Below are positions 1 through 14,100 of a stretch of 64,000 nt of DNA, one piece after another. The notes under the pieces were generated by a model. The model was not told the origin of the DNA. It saw nothing but the letters and a program-made list of their open reading frames with translations, and ran no database searches. The stretch covers positions 35,582,932 to 35,646,931 of the forward strand of contig NC_069132.1 in assembly GCF_026914265.1 (NCBI RefSeq). Reading direction: 5' to 3'. Both the position numbers and the translations under genes were made by a program. Origin of the DNA: Mya arenaria (taxonomy: Eukaryota; Mollusca; Bivalvia; Myida; Myidae). Each line of letters starts with the position of its first letter. Position 1 is the first letter of the stretch.

Positions 1-2114
1 ACTAACAACAAATAAAGCAACAACCAGAGCAAATGGTCAACTTTTTTAATCAGTTCAAAAAAGAAAACCCAGGGCGGAAAGTCCCTGGAGTCATAGGATC
101 TGTGAAAATTCCCAATTCTTTTGACAAATCACTTCCCTGTACTTAGCTTAGATACTAACCGTAGCATCACTGCATGCGTGTTCAGCATTCACCCCTATTT
201 TGCCATTGGCGTAGGAAATGTACTGGAGGGCTTTGTCAAAGTATCTGTAAAGTAGAACCCCAAGCGTTTAAGCTGCACTCTCACAGATTTACAGTTTTGA
301 CATTTTTTTTTATTTTTTGTCTTGGGATGAGCCTAATTTTCATAAATATCTGCAAACCAGTGATAAAAGACAGTTCGCAGTTTTTCATATTTCCGTTCGA
401 AAATTTATGTTTCATGGCTAAAAGCATTACTATAGGTTTAAGAAAAAAGCATAAAACATCAAATTTTGAAATTAAATATGAAAATCTGCAATCTGATTTT
501 TTGTTAGCAGTCTTATATCACTGGTTTCCATGCATTTTCCCAAAATTTGGCTCGTTCCAATAAAAAAAGTTGTCAAATGTTCAGAAATTCTGTGAGAGTG
601 CAGCTTTAAAGCCTTATCCACAATCTATACTTATAATGTGCAAATTAATATCATGAGTATTGTATTCCAATGTTCGTTCAATTACATGGCTAACATGTAT
701 ATCATTTTGACACCTGCTCTCTCTTTACAGTGTAGGCCTTTATTGTAACATAACATCTTTTTTGCTAGTAAAAATCTGGAAGCATAAATTTGCATAACTT
801 TCCATTTCTATATTGATTTTTTATTATGTTTCACAATGCCTATTGCTGTTTCTTAAGCTTTCAGTTTCTATGGATAATGTATCAAAGTATAAAAAGGGTT
901 AGAACATATGTTATGTAACTTGGCAGATAACCATATTTCACATAAAAAGGTAAAAAATCCCACCTGTTTCTATTATGGAACGGTGTCCTTGTTTTTTAAA
1001 ACAGAAACTTAATACTTAATTAAGATCTGCCAGGTTTTTTAGAAAAAAAAGAATGGTTACAGTTTTTAATGAGTTTGGCTTTTTTTGCTAAGATCTTCCC
1101 ATTCTTGAGGAAAATAAAATGCATTATGTTTCAGATTCACAAAGGATATGGGTAATAAACTGAAAACAAGTGCATTGTATGCAAGGGCAGGTATTCAGAA
1201 ATTGTCTCAGCTGAGCGAAGGAAAACAAAATAACTTCTTTTCAACCACAGTGACGGAACTAGCCATGCTATGAGTACAGTCTGTCAGTATGCACGGGTAA
1301 CTGTTTTAGAATTTGTCAATGCTGAGTGAAAACAAAATACAAAATAACTTCTTTTCAACCACAGTGACGGAACTAGCCATGCTATGTGTATTATCTGTCA
1401 ACATTCACAGGTCTACCATGTTTATTTTGAATGTGCACATGTAATGAATTGAATATATGAGTTATGGGCAACTTTTTTTGTGGCGTTGTGTGTCTTGTTG
1501 CAAGTCTGTATGACATAGGTCTTTGTGCTTTTAAACAAGTTCATAGCTAAGTTTTTGCCTGCTAGGTTGTACTTGTAGTTTCTATTGTATTAGTACCTGA
1601 GGTCCATTTTAACAGTGGTTGATAATCACACCAAGTCTATGACCATACCTTGTCTGTGACCTTGTGAAACAGACCAGCTTTATCTGGGCAAAGTTTGTTC
1701 ACATTTACAATTTACAGATAATTAATGAGGTGTTTTTTTTTTCTTTTAACATTTCATTTCATACAACTAAGTGTTTTATCAAGATTTGAAAAAAAATACA
1801 GATTTTTGTTTAGATCAGATTACATGCATAGAGGCTCAATATCAATGATAAAAGTGCATATTGTAAACATGATACAAAATTAAAAACTGTCTGATCAGGA
1901 AGACACAATTTAGTGCACTGAAACCCTGTAATCTAATATACAACAACAAGTCTGTATAACTTTCCACTTAATATATAGAAAAGTCATGAAAACATTTTAC
2001 AAAAACATACCTCTGAGTGCAGAATGATAAACGAAGTCAGTTATCTGACAAATATGCAGATATCATATTGAACGAGATTATTTGGCACATATTTATATCA
2101 TTTATCATGTGTAC
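1..2114. other. CPT1-like intron 10 (left part); MITE and a tandem duplication
   Basis: No coding sequence can be supported here. The stretch contains a foldback MITE (267-610) and an imperfect tandem duplication at about 1195-1395, where a segment including CAACCACAGTGACGGAACTA recurs after about 115 bp. Otherwise it is AT-rich intron. Confidence 0.6.
267..610. mobile_element. Foldback MITE, family 1, copy A
   Basis: The element opens with TTTAAGCTGCACTCTCACAG and closes with its complement CTGTGAGAGTGCAGCTTTAA. The two halves are largely complementary, so the whole element folds back on itself. The same family recurs at 8903-9243 and 59267-59621. No transposase is present. The superfamily is not assigned; the ends suggest a TTTAA or TA target. 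Confidence 0.85.
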
Positions 2115-5100
2115 CTGTTTGTTCCTTGTCCGGTCATGGAGAACATAGCTTCTTCATCCACATCCTAAAACATAAAATATCAGACCCATTTAACAAGAGA
2201 ACCACTGAAAGATACCCTTGTAGCTTCTGCTTGTCTAGTTTTCCCTCGTGATAAAATCAAGAACTTGGTAAATACAGTTTTTACTGCGGCTTTCATGTAG
2301 GATCCTCGGAACCTATCAATGTTTTGTCCTAAACAAAATGTGGCAGACACGCCCGTCTTGGGATTAAAACATACCCAAGAACCATTGTACAATATGGCAC
2401 ATTTTGAAAATTGGAGATATTGAACAGGCAACTGTAAATAAAACAGCAAACCTTGCCAGTCCTGTTTTTAAGACACCAAGTTTGGTGGTAATTGGTTGTA
2501 TGTTAGCCAAATTTAGAGATCTATATTTTAAGGAAACCGAGGGTCATATCTCTGGAGTGACTTGGACAACTTGGCTGATAAATGAATCTGACAAAGATAT
2601 TCTGCCAATAAACGTATTGTCTACATTTGGCAATGATCATATAAAAGATTTTAAAGTTATTGATCTAACAAGGGCGATTTTTTTCAAGTGACTCGAGCAA
2701 TATGGCTGGGTAATGATCTTGTCCTAGTTATTATGCCCATACACATTCTGACCAAATTTGGTGATGATTTAACAAAGGCTTCTAAAGTAATTCATCAGAC
2801 AAAGCAATTTTACTAATTTCTACATCAAAGGTGATAACTCTCAGGTGACTCTTAGAAGGGATATGGCTGGTTAGCAAAGGTGTCCTTAATATTATACCCC
2901 CACAGATTCCGACCAAATTTGGTGATGATTGGACAAAGGTTTTTTAAGTTAATCATCGGACAACATATTTGACAACAAACGCTTGTACGCCGAAGGTTAC
3001 TATAATAAGTTCTGTTCCACAAATGCGGGTAAACAAATTTGTACAGGTTACATTGAAAGACTTTTGAAAGAATAATATTAACAGACCAAATCCCATCCCC
3101 CCAAACTTTAACATTAATTTTCAATATGAGGGATTTAGGCCAAAAGCAAGCCTCAGGGGCTTTAATCTCTGTTGAAGCTGATATATATTCACTTCAAGGT
3201 ACTTCTTACTTTTTTTTATATGCAAATGTCTAGCATAAAATAACTGAACAAATGTATGAAGGTCTAAAATTTAAAGTTCTTGATCCATCCTGAATTTTAT
3301 CATCCTGCTTTTTAGCCCCAAATCTGAAGCCTTTGTTTGAAAAATATTCAATATTGCATTCAAAATAAAATTGAACTTATTTTCATGAAAAATATTCCAA
3401 ATTGCTTTAGTAAAAAAAAAAGTCAGATGTATGACACCACTATACAAATATAAAAGTGACCCTGACCTTTGGCCTTTCCTCATCTAGGAAGATTATAGTC
3501 AGGCTGCTGTCAATCACTTCAAGGCTTTCCCTGTTCACATCCTTAGCCACCAACTTCTCCCGAGCCTGAATAAAACATTGTAAGTCATTAGTGAGAAAAC
3601 TTTCGTACACTTGATGAAATTATAGAGAAACCCTTTCACACTTCAAGAAATTATTGTGATTTTTTATTCAAATATATGAGCATGTCATAAAATATTTCAC
3701 CTTTTAAAGTTAACAATGTTGTTACCTTTAACAAAGTTAAATCGACCCAATGAATATAGTTTCTAACATGTTATGGGAAGACCAATTACCTTCGCCCAGT
3801 AGTCCCTGTTCTGAGCAGTAAACACACCAATTGGACAAGTGTCCTTTGAATCTGAAGAAGAAAAGAAAGTTAGAAGAACAATTTCCTAACTGAACAAGAT
3901 AACTTCTTTGTTGAATCGTAAGCTGTTTTTCCATACAATATAAATACCTAGGATTGCTGTGAAGGATACTTGTTATAAAAGGCTCAATTTTTAAAGTAAA
4001 TTTTTAAGTGATCAATGAAATACTAGACATCCAAGTATACATTTTCACACAATTTGGACCCAAAATTATAATTATATTTATAGTAACTATTATTGTTTAA
4101 CTCTTAACAACAAAATACATTTTGTGTTTCTTCCAATCGTATGCTCTTCAAATGATTTAAACCAACCCAGGAGTTTGAACATTGAAGCAACATAAAGCTG
4201 TCACATATGTAACAGCGTTACTGTTTGGAAATATAAAAGGAATATTCACAATTTGTGGCATTTTGTGGCTATTTTCAAATTCTTTTGACCCTGACCCAAT
4301 TCACAAAATGTTAAAAAAACACATTAAGAGCTGGTGGTTAGCATAAAGGTATCCACTTTTTAGCCAAGAGGTTGGATTCTGGTCTTTTTTGCATGGTCAC
4401 TTCTTATTGGCGTACATGCCATATTTCTTAGAGTCTTCCCAGGGGTTTTTGGTTTTCATATAACGCAGCAAAGTTGAGCGCAATATCTACATTTATGATA
4501 TATACATGGGTGAAAGTTGGAAATCTTGAGAATCCTGAAAATTTAGCTGCGGGCCGCCTGGGCCCTGTCGGGTCCAGGGCAAAGCCCTAGTAGGGGCCCA
4601 GGGGGGCGAAGCCTGGAAGCTCCTGGGAATTAGTGGTTTTGAGTGCTTGTACAGCACCAAATCCCCCATTTCTCACCATTAGTGTCACAATCAGATAGCC
4701 ATGCCCATCTCCATTTGTTAGTTTGTTTACTTTTTAAGTCCTTAGTGTTTTACACTGGGGGTAGAAACTTCATTTTCAATATTTTTTGCAACGATCTTTT
4801 ATCACAAGAATATTGTTGTTGTTTTTTGAAAGAATCACCTAACCGCCAAAAGACCAGCTATTTTATAGGACTACAGCGTACAGCGAGCCAATCAGAATTG
4901 CCATATTATATCGTTATTCACCGCTACCTAGGCGTTTAAAAAGCGTCTGCAATGTCTTGATGATCGCGAACATTCCCGATTGGGAGCGATTGGCTTTCCT
5001 GTTCGGAACTTATTGGGGGAAACGGTCGAACCAAGCTAGTCTATTTACGACTGTAGCCGAACGCGCTCCGGGCTATCTTCGTAAAAACCCGTAAGCGCGC

Positions 5101-8100
5101 ACCTTGCAATGACGAATCGTTACTAAAAATAAATCACAAAACAGATCGAGTCACTGGAATTTACTTTCGTTTTGGTTTCAACAATTTAAAAGTCGAAGTC
5201 AGGGTTGAGGTAGGCCTATACCCCCTACCCCCCTCCGAAATCTCAACGGATTTACACGATTTGGAAAAGTGATCCCTGAGGACATCGAAAATCCGGAACT
5301 TCCGGAGCAGTCCGGAAAACTTTCACCCATGTATATAAGAATAAATACAGTAACACACTCTCCTCCATGGAATTTCGCACTCATAATATCATGGATGCTT
5401 TCCACTGTCAACCTTGAGGTAGTTTAAAAAAAACAGGGGGATATTGCATGTATGAATTGGATACATCTTTCAATACAAAACAGAGGCGAACATCAATTAA
5501 ACAAAAATATAATGTTAACATTTTACAATACCAGTACTTGAAACATAGATCAAATATTAATTATAGAAGAAGTATTAACTACATGTACAATAAGAATCTT
5601 ACCATCAGCCATTTCACAGATCCTCTGCAACTGAGCATGAATTTCCGGGACCGAGACCTGAACTTCTTTCCCATCGCTGTCGGTCTTAAAAACGTCCATG
5701 GTGAAGTACACTCCCTTTCGGTAAATGACCACATGTTTCTGATCATTGTACGATACAATTTCATCCATGAACGGCTTCGGTCGTCTGACTGTGCAGTAGG
5801 TTTTCCTAAAAGAATGATAAACATGTTGACTATTGAGAGGGTAATTGGTCATCATCATTTTAGCATGGAATCAACTAAACATACTAATAATATCTGTCAT
5901 GTGTTCCCGTTCCAGATAGAAAAATCAGACCCGACGGCACCTGCGTTGATAGGTAACGAGGCTTGCCGAGTTACCAGCTACGCAGCGTGCCCGAGGGTCG
6001 GATTTTTCTATCCGGAACGGACACATATGATAGATATTTTTTCTAGCATACCTTAAATTACATTTTTTGTGAAGAAAGTACATAAGAAAGCGCGTTTTTG
6101 TACATTTCAGCAAAAAGTGTGTGCAATGATGTTTACTGACATCATGACGCGCAGTAATTTGTATTCACTGCATACGTCAATAAGTTCCTTCGCTATCACG
6201 TCTTTTAACGGTTATTTTGTTTTGTTTTTAAGGAATGTTTTTGAAAATTTAATGTTAATGGAACTCATCTATTGAAATCTCATAACTATGGTTACATTAA
6301 GTGTTTAATAAAAGAAATTGAAAGTATTACGTCGCAGCGCCTGACTCATCTGGCATGGGGGGGATGCCAAATGGAGTTTTCCAGCACGGCTGAAATCACC
6401 GGAAATGCCTATCCGGTGTGCTAGAAAACAGTTTACAGCTTATTTCTAACAGAGCTAATACACATACATACATAATCAACATATGTTTTAAAAAAAATAG
6501 CTAAATACAGTCAAAACTCAATATGTCGAAGTCGTAGGGACCTCGGAAAATACTTCAAGATAATGAAGATTCGATATAAGTATTACTTAACCCTTACAAA
6601 ATAAAAAAATGGACGTAACCAAAACATTGAGGTAACAGAGTTCAACATAACGAGTTTCAACTGTAACATTTTATAATCATAGGGCCATCTTAAAAAAAAG
6701 ATTGTTTGCAGCTGCATCTCCCAGAATGTTTCGATTGAGTCAATAGTTTTGGAAACAAGAGAATATCATGCTTTTATGGGGTTTTTTTCTTACTCAAGCC
6801 ATCAAGAGCTGAAAGCAAAAATTGAGCTGGGTAAGTTGGGTGAATACACCACTGCAAACAACTGTTTTTTTAATTAATTTCTTCTTGCTTACTTGTATCC
6901 ATCCATGGTAATGGGGATCAGGTCCTGCATGTACTGGGGCACCAGAGACTCATCACAGATCTGCACATAGTACCTGCAATATATATCACACCGTTGATAC
7001 AGATCTGCACATAGTACCTGCAATATATATCACACTGTTGATACAGATCTGCACATAGTACCTGCAATATATATCACACTGTCGATACAGATCTGCACAT
7101 AGTACCTGCAATATATATCACACTGTAGATACAGATCTGCACATAGTATCTATAGTACCTGCAATATATATCACACTGTTGATACAGATCTGCACATAGT
7201 ACCTGCAATATATATCACACTGTAGATACAGATCTGCCCGTAGTACCTGCAATATATATCACTGTTGATACAGATCTGCACAAAGTACCTGCAATATATA
7301 TCACACTGTCGATACAGATCTGCCCGTAGTACCTGCAATATATATCACTGTTGATACAGATCTGCACAAAGTACCTGCAATATATATCACACTGTAGATA
7401 CAGATCTGCCCGTAGTACCTGCAATATATATCACTGTTGATACAGATCTGCACAAAGTACCTGCAATATATATGTATACAAAAATCTGCACCCGCAGAGA
7501 TTCAATGTGACACTTAAATCTGTTGAAAATTACCTACTAAAAAATAATTCTTTTATTACAAGTCCATGTGCATTGGTCTGAACATGGTTAGCAAGTGACT
7601 AGTAAATCACTTTTTTTTTTCTTAGAGTTATGAATATTCGTTAACTGGGTGGTTCTGTGTCATGGCATTTACGAATAGAATGTTTAAGCCATTTTTGATT
7701 GGTTATGTTTCAAATATTGCACATTGTGTTAAATACACAACTATAGTCATGACCAACATTATAATCAAAAGGCTTCTGTAATGACACCAGCTATGACACT
7801 AACAATTATGATGGTGATAAATTAAGACTTTAAACAATATAACTTTACTAGTAACATTTTAATTGAAACAATGTGCAGTCTACGCCGCTTACACAGCCCC
7901 GCCTTTGGTCATTTACTAGAGTTTGATTGAGTATTTAGATTCTTAAAACACTTCAAAAAAAACTTTCCACAAAACTGCCCCCTGATGAGGCACTGTCTCA
8001 AATGTTCAACTTGTCAGCTATGAGCTATAGGCAAGTTATATTCATTAATACTGTTTGCAAATAGATTTAGCATTTGCAAGTTTTGTATTATAAACTAGTT

Positions 8101-11100
8101 GTGGTGTTTTCACCACACTAATTTGTGATTGCTTGCTGAACAACTTAAAGGGATTAGACACCAGAGGGTCCCAAAAATTGGCAAATACAGTATTTCCTCA
8201 AACCAAACCTAGATTTGTCAATACAAGCTAGTATGAGGCCAATAATATGTCACTTTACATGATCAAAAGAATATTTTGTCGCTGTCTCAGCTGAGTGTAC
8301 CCATTTAAAAATAGCGCATGATGTTTACCAGTTTATAGTGTGTTTATTTCGCATGTGATAGTCATGTGATTAGTACAGATACATATACCAATAGTATTTT
8401 TAAATTTACTGGTAGTAACGTAGTAGACAAACGTGTGTTTACCCCACAATATTGTAGATGAGGTTTGCAGTCCTGGCCAGCTGATTGGTAGATGGTAGAG
8501 TTCTTCTGTCAAGGGCAAAGCAGTTCACATTTACTGAAAAATACCAAAGCAATGAAAACAGTGATGCAGTGACAGAAAATATTGAATTATATATTAAACT
8601 ACTTTAAATTTGTTTTTTTATGAGTGTAACCTATCAATGGAAATGATTTTTTTTCCCAGCACATGACCCGAAAAACTTGTCCACTATGTAAGAATAAACT
8701 CGTCATCTTTTCCACTTTTTTTGTTGGAAAACATGTGGTACATGTAAGAATGATGATAACAATGATATTATAAAATTTGAGAACTACGTGTTGTTTACCT
8801 GCACACGGCTCTCTCCAGCCAAGGTAGGCGTACTGAAGCCAGAACTCTGCAAGCCAATTACGCTTGTTTACTGACCTGCAAGCATAAACATACATGTAAC
8901 TTATAATTTGCACTCTCAAAGATTGAACGTTTTTACATTTTTTTAATTTTTTGTCTTTAAACGAGCTAATTTATGCATGGAAAACAGTCATGTAAGACTG
9001 CTGACAAAAAAATAGATCTCAGATTTTTCAAAAATTGATGTTTTATGCATTTTTCTTAAACCGTTAGTAAAGCTTTTAGCCATTGAACATTAATTTTCAA
9101 ACGGAAATAAGAAAACATGCGATCTGATCTTTTGTCAGCAGTCTTTAATAAAGAGTGTGCAGATATTTACGCAAAAATTGGCTCAATCCAAGACAAGAAA
9201 AAAGTTGTCAAAACGTTTAATCTGTGAGAGTGCAGCTTTAAAGTACGTAAATAATTCAATTATCATAAATGTCCATGTATGGGACACACCCATCGATAGG
9301 ACGCAAACAAAAACATATGTGAAAAATATCATAGATTAAGGACCCAGTAAAAATTGTCAAATCAGAAAGCAAAGATGTTTCATTATTTGTTTTATAAAAT
9401 GGTAGCTCATGTTAGATCCTATGTATCAAATATTCCAAAGGATATACCAAAATTATAGGTTTAAAGTGTTTTTCTCAACATTCCAATGCTTAAGCATTTT
9501 ACATTTTTCCTAAACAGTAAGAAAATCACCATTTTGTTTAAATTTATTTTTATTTTAATTAAAACAAATTGGACCTCAAACATTTTGAATGGAAGAGTTG
9601 GTGCATTGTTAAAGAAACGATAATTATCACATTTTTTATATCTTTGATTTGCTATTTTTTATACCATTCTTGTTTATTTCCAGAGAAAATTGAAAATCCA
9701 ATCTTAAGTCAAAGTGTCGCATTTTTCCAAAGCAGAACAGGCTCTGACCCCATTCCCAATACAGGGAGAGAAAAACACAATAGTAATAAGTTGAGTTAAT
9801 AAAAAACAACAAAACCTACAGCGGTCAGTTACACTAGACTTTATAAACCCACTTTAACTAATCAACGACATGATTATATTTATTCTGTTCTATATATTCA
9901 ACTAGATATTATGTGAATGTAAACAAAGTGTGTCTATTCACCTCAATATTTTCTGCGCAGTTATTAAATACATAGCAGTACAATGTCCAGTCTAATCAAG
10001 ATATTGAATTGGTCTAAAACATCAGAGGTGAATCTCTACATTGAAAACTTTATTGCAGCCTTGCAGACAATTGTCAACTGGTTTGTAAATTTTTTTAGTT
10101 TAGTAACAAAAGGTTTATTGATTGGCTCATTTTTTTATCCATTAATTATTAAGAACCAATAAAACTCTATAATCGAGCATTCAGACTTCACAAACTGCGA
10201 ACTAATTATAACTAAAACTATAAAATTCAATCTCTTAAGTAAAAGATTTACATAAAAACTGACAGATGTTTTTAAATCCACAGTGCATGAAAAAGTTAAA
10301 AGAATGGACATTATTGTATTTACAATGGAACAAGCAGCCAAACAATAAACTACTCGCAATTTTACCATGTGACTCCTACATTGTATACTATTATTTTATC
10401 TACCACTTGCACAAAACTATTGATCGCCCAAGTGTTAATCCACACTCAAACAGCTTTATGGTGTAGTCACACTCTAGCGTATGATAGAAACGTATGTAAT
10501 GCGTGTGAAAATTTTAGAAAAATTACTTATACGCACAGTTTTCCAGCGTTTAAACCTGAGCTATCGACGACAGTCCTTTAGAAACGTATTAATAGCGTGT
10601 GAACAGCGTTTGTATAACGTATAACCAACGTACAGGTAGCGCATGAGAAATGTTTGCGTACGTGTGTTAGCGTATGTCAACTTAAGTCACCGTCAGTGTA
10701 GCGTTTATCACCGTGTGGGTAGCGTATGTAAGCGTATGAGTAACGTATGCATAACGTATGTGAGCTTATGAGTAACGTTTGCATAACGTGTGTGAGCTTT
10801 TGAGTAACGTTTGAGCTGAGACTGCATGTGCTGAGATGCAGAAAGACCTGGAGGAGCCTAACTCTGTCCCTTCATCGTCGAGAAAAAGACCTCAGAATTT
10901 AGACAATGACATCCTCGAGTCCTTGCAGAAGAGAGTTGCTGAATCTGGCAGCATCCTTAAGATGGGAAGTTCCACTTTTTGAGGAATTTGACAGATATGT
11001 CACGCCATCTCTCTGGAGTAATGGGGCAGTTCATCACCTCAGGCAAATACTCATCGATTATGGCTTTTCTAACAACGACTGACATGGTGTTATGCGGGAC

Positions 11101-14100
11101 CCTCCATCCATACTGCATGTTTGCATAAGTGCTTCCAGAGGCAAGATGACGCAACGTCAATGCAAGCTTCAGACCGTGCTTTAGGGAAGGCCTGTACCTA
11201 GTATGATGTTTGAACCGACCCTCTGTAGCAGCTCATCATACATCTCAGGGGGCATACGCACATACATCTCAGGGGGCATAAGCAAGATGTTTTTGAACAA
11301 TCTCTGGTCCTCATTTCTGAGTTCAACCGTGAGCTGGTCATACAGGCCCAACTGACGTCGTCGTCCAATCCATGGTCTCACCTAGTTTACGCTTCTTATT
11401 CCTATCCTCCTTCTTCCTTGTCTTCTATATCGTTGAGCATAATAAATTGTTAAATTAATAAGTTGGTAATGGTGTTGGAAAAGAGCTACCTCCATAGTCT
11501 CTCTGTCGATCTATAACTGAAGAAGATGAGGAAGTGGAACCCTATATATATTTACAGCTCAACTGACCACTTTCATGCTATCGTATGAGATGCATCCTTG
11601 ACATATGAGTAACATACCTTAAGCGTCACTCTAGCATATCAAGCTTATGTCTAGCGTATGATGAGCATATGGGTAACGTATATGCTATACGCTCGCATAC
11701 GCTGAAATTTTTTGAACATGTTGTTCAAAAAAAATATTTTGCCTCTGCGTATAAGAACGCACACTGACGTATGTCAGCGTACTTGGAACGTTAACAACTT
11801 ATGCCTAACATACCCCTAACGTATATCAGCGTATGAGCAATTTTTATCGTACGCTCACATACGTTAATGCCATACGCTATAGTGTGACTGCACCATTAGC
11901 CCAACAGTAATCTATTCTTGAAACTGACCTCTGTTTGAGGTACTGGTGTATCTTTGGCCCCTCCTTCACTCTGAATGTCTCTGTGTCTGTCAGCAGCTGG
12001 ATGTACTCTTCCTCAGGGACAATTGGCTTCATTGAGGTCAGAAACCTGAAAATATAAATACATACAAAGTAACTATTCACAACAACTATTATACTTCTAA
12101 GAAATTCAGTCATCAAACTCAGAACTTTGATTAGATGCTGATTCCAAATATAGTTTTCAGAAATTACTGTTATATTGTTACTTTGGTGATCACTGGATGG
12201 ATGTCTTTCAAATACCAGAACTCCCATGATGACCGAATTTCAAGCTAGGTCCCCCAGGGACCGCTTAAAAAAGTCATTGAGTATAAAACATAATAATGAG
12301 ACCCCATATAACTACCAGAGAATGCAAATATGCCATGAAGGTCACAGAACCTCAGCTAGAAATCATAGGGAAAACCCTGCATGATTTTCATGTAAATTCA
12401 AATTCTTAAAAAAGCCTGTTTTAAAAGCACTATGTACTCAGGCTCATTTCCCACTGCGGCTTTATACAAGGCTTTAAGCTCAAGCTCCTCCAGGTCTAAT
12501 GTATGTTCTCATAGCCCTTCAAAAGTAGTGGTTTCTACTGAGGATACAGACATCCTCACAATCAAAATCAAATCAATTGATATGAAATTATTGTGATTGT
12601 AAATGGCTGATCGTAAGGTCAAATAAGGGATCCTAAATACAAGTACGGTATGTCATTTTTTTAATGCCTGATGACCTTATGATATATTCGTATGATCAAG
12701 AAGGGCGTAAAAAAGGAATATTTAAGATCTAACATCTAAATAAAATATTACAAACATGCTTTTTGTGCCGTGCAAGATGGCAAATTATGACCTTTCATGC
12801 CCAAAACTACGTTGAAAATATAACTAAATTCAAACTGCATTAATTTATCTAATTAATCTTATTAATTTTGTTCTTTTATCTTAAATGATTAGTTATCACA
12901 GCACGCAATACCCTCTCAAATGATACCAAAACTATATCAGATCACCAAGCATCCAAATTTCAGATTATTGACAATTAATGGCTCAATAAAATGACAAGCT
13001 TTATTACACTTCGAATACCTTAATTGGGGATTTTTAAACATTATTTTAGTATAGGATAGAGTTCATTAACTTCTTTGTGGGTTAGTAACCTGGGGGGGGG
13101 GGGGGGGGGGCATAGTCTCTCATTTACGAAGAAGTAACTTAATAAATTCCAATCAACAGAAGTGTTATCCACTCCCAAATTGCATCAGCCTTAAAATTAA
13201 GCCGTGCAGCTGTCAAACTGACCTGTCAATCACAGCAAGATATTGAAACGTCATTTTAATCAGCATTGACACTGCAATTGCACTTTTGCATAATCACACA
13301 GTAGGCATGGCTGTATGGGCAACACTTAATCATGAAAAGTCTTCTTCAGCAATAAGGAACGATTCCTCACAAATAAGAAACTTAACATTTTAAAAATCAA
13401 GCGCCCCTGATTGGCTGAAAATGATGGGCAAACACTTCAATGAATAAGGTGTGTTATATAAGTGGGCACCTTACAACTTCTGATGACATTTTTTCTTAAA
13501 TTGTCTGTAAGTAATTACATGTACTATACAATCATACAATTTAATATTAGTATGAATCATGATATTTGATAAACCACTTCCTTCTTGTTCTCGCAATCGA
13601 AAAGAGAACAACAAGTATGTACTTCACAAGAAAACATATCTGACTTGCTCATTAAATGAAAACTTGAAACAAAGTTATTTTTGTTAGTATAATTTATTGT
13701 TTATTTAGAGGTCTTGATGTTAATTAAATGCTTAAGCCTACCACAGCTAGGCAAATGTTTAACTTTCATAAAAACCACCTTCAATCAAAGATGTTATCGC
13801 CCCAACTACTCGAATATCTACGCATTAGACACTGAAGTAATATGAATACATGTACATGTAGGTATAGATTGTAATTTCAACATATTGTTTTCTTTATTGT
13901 TTATTAAGCTAAAATGATTGTTCATTGAAATAAATTTCTTTACTGCAATTAAGATTGTGTTGTTGTTGTTGTTGTTGTAGTTAATGTAAGACACAAGGGC
14001 TTTGTCAGCCAAGGTGGCACTGTTGTCATCATGCAAAAGATGTGGGACATTAATTAAAAAAGGTTAAAGACTACTTCCATAACTGACTACAAACTATAAT

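Noticed and set aside
174-563. 129-codon open frame at the left edge
   Set aside because: It lies almost wholly inside foldback MITE copy A and has no protein signature.
5448-6056. 202-codon plus-strand frame
   Set aside because: It is antisense to exon 7 of the CPT1-like gene and runs on into the hairpin element.
7215-7424. 69-codon repetitive frame
   Set aside because: It is simply the translation of the 44-bp satellite.
6955-7472. CRISPR-like array
   Set aside because: The units are contiguous with no unique spacers, the host is eukaryotic, and the unit derives from the adjoining exon boundary. The arrays at 15161, 20300 and 22221 are rejected as CRISPR for the same lack of spacers.
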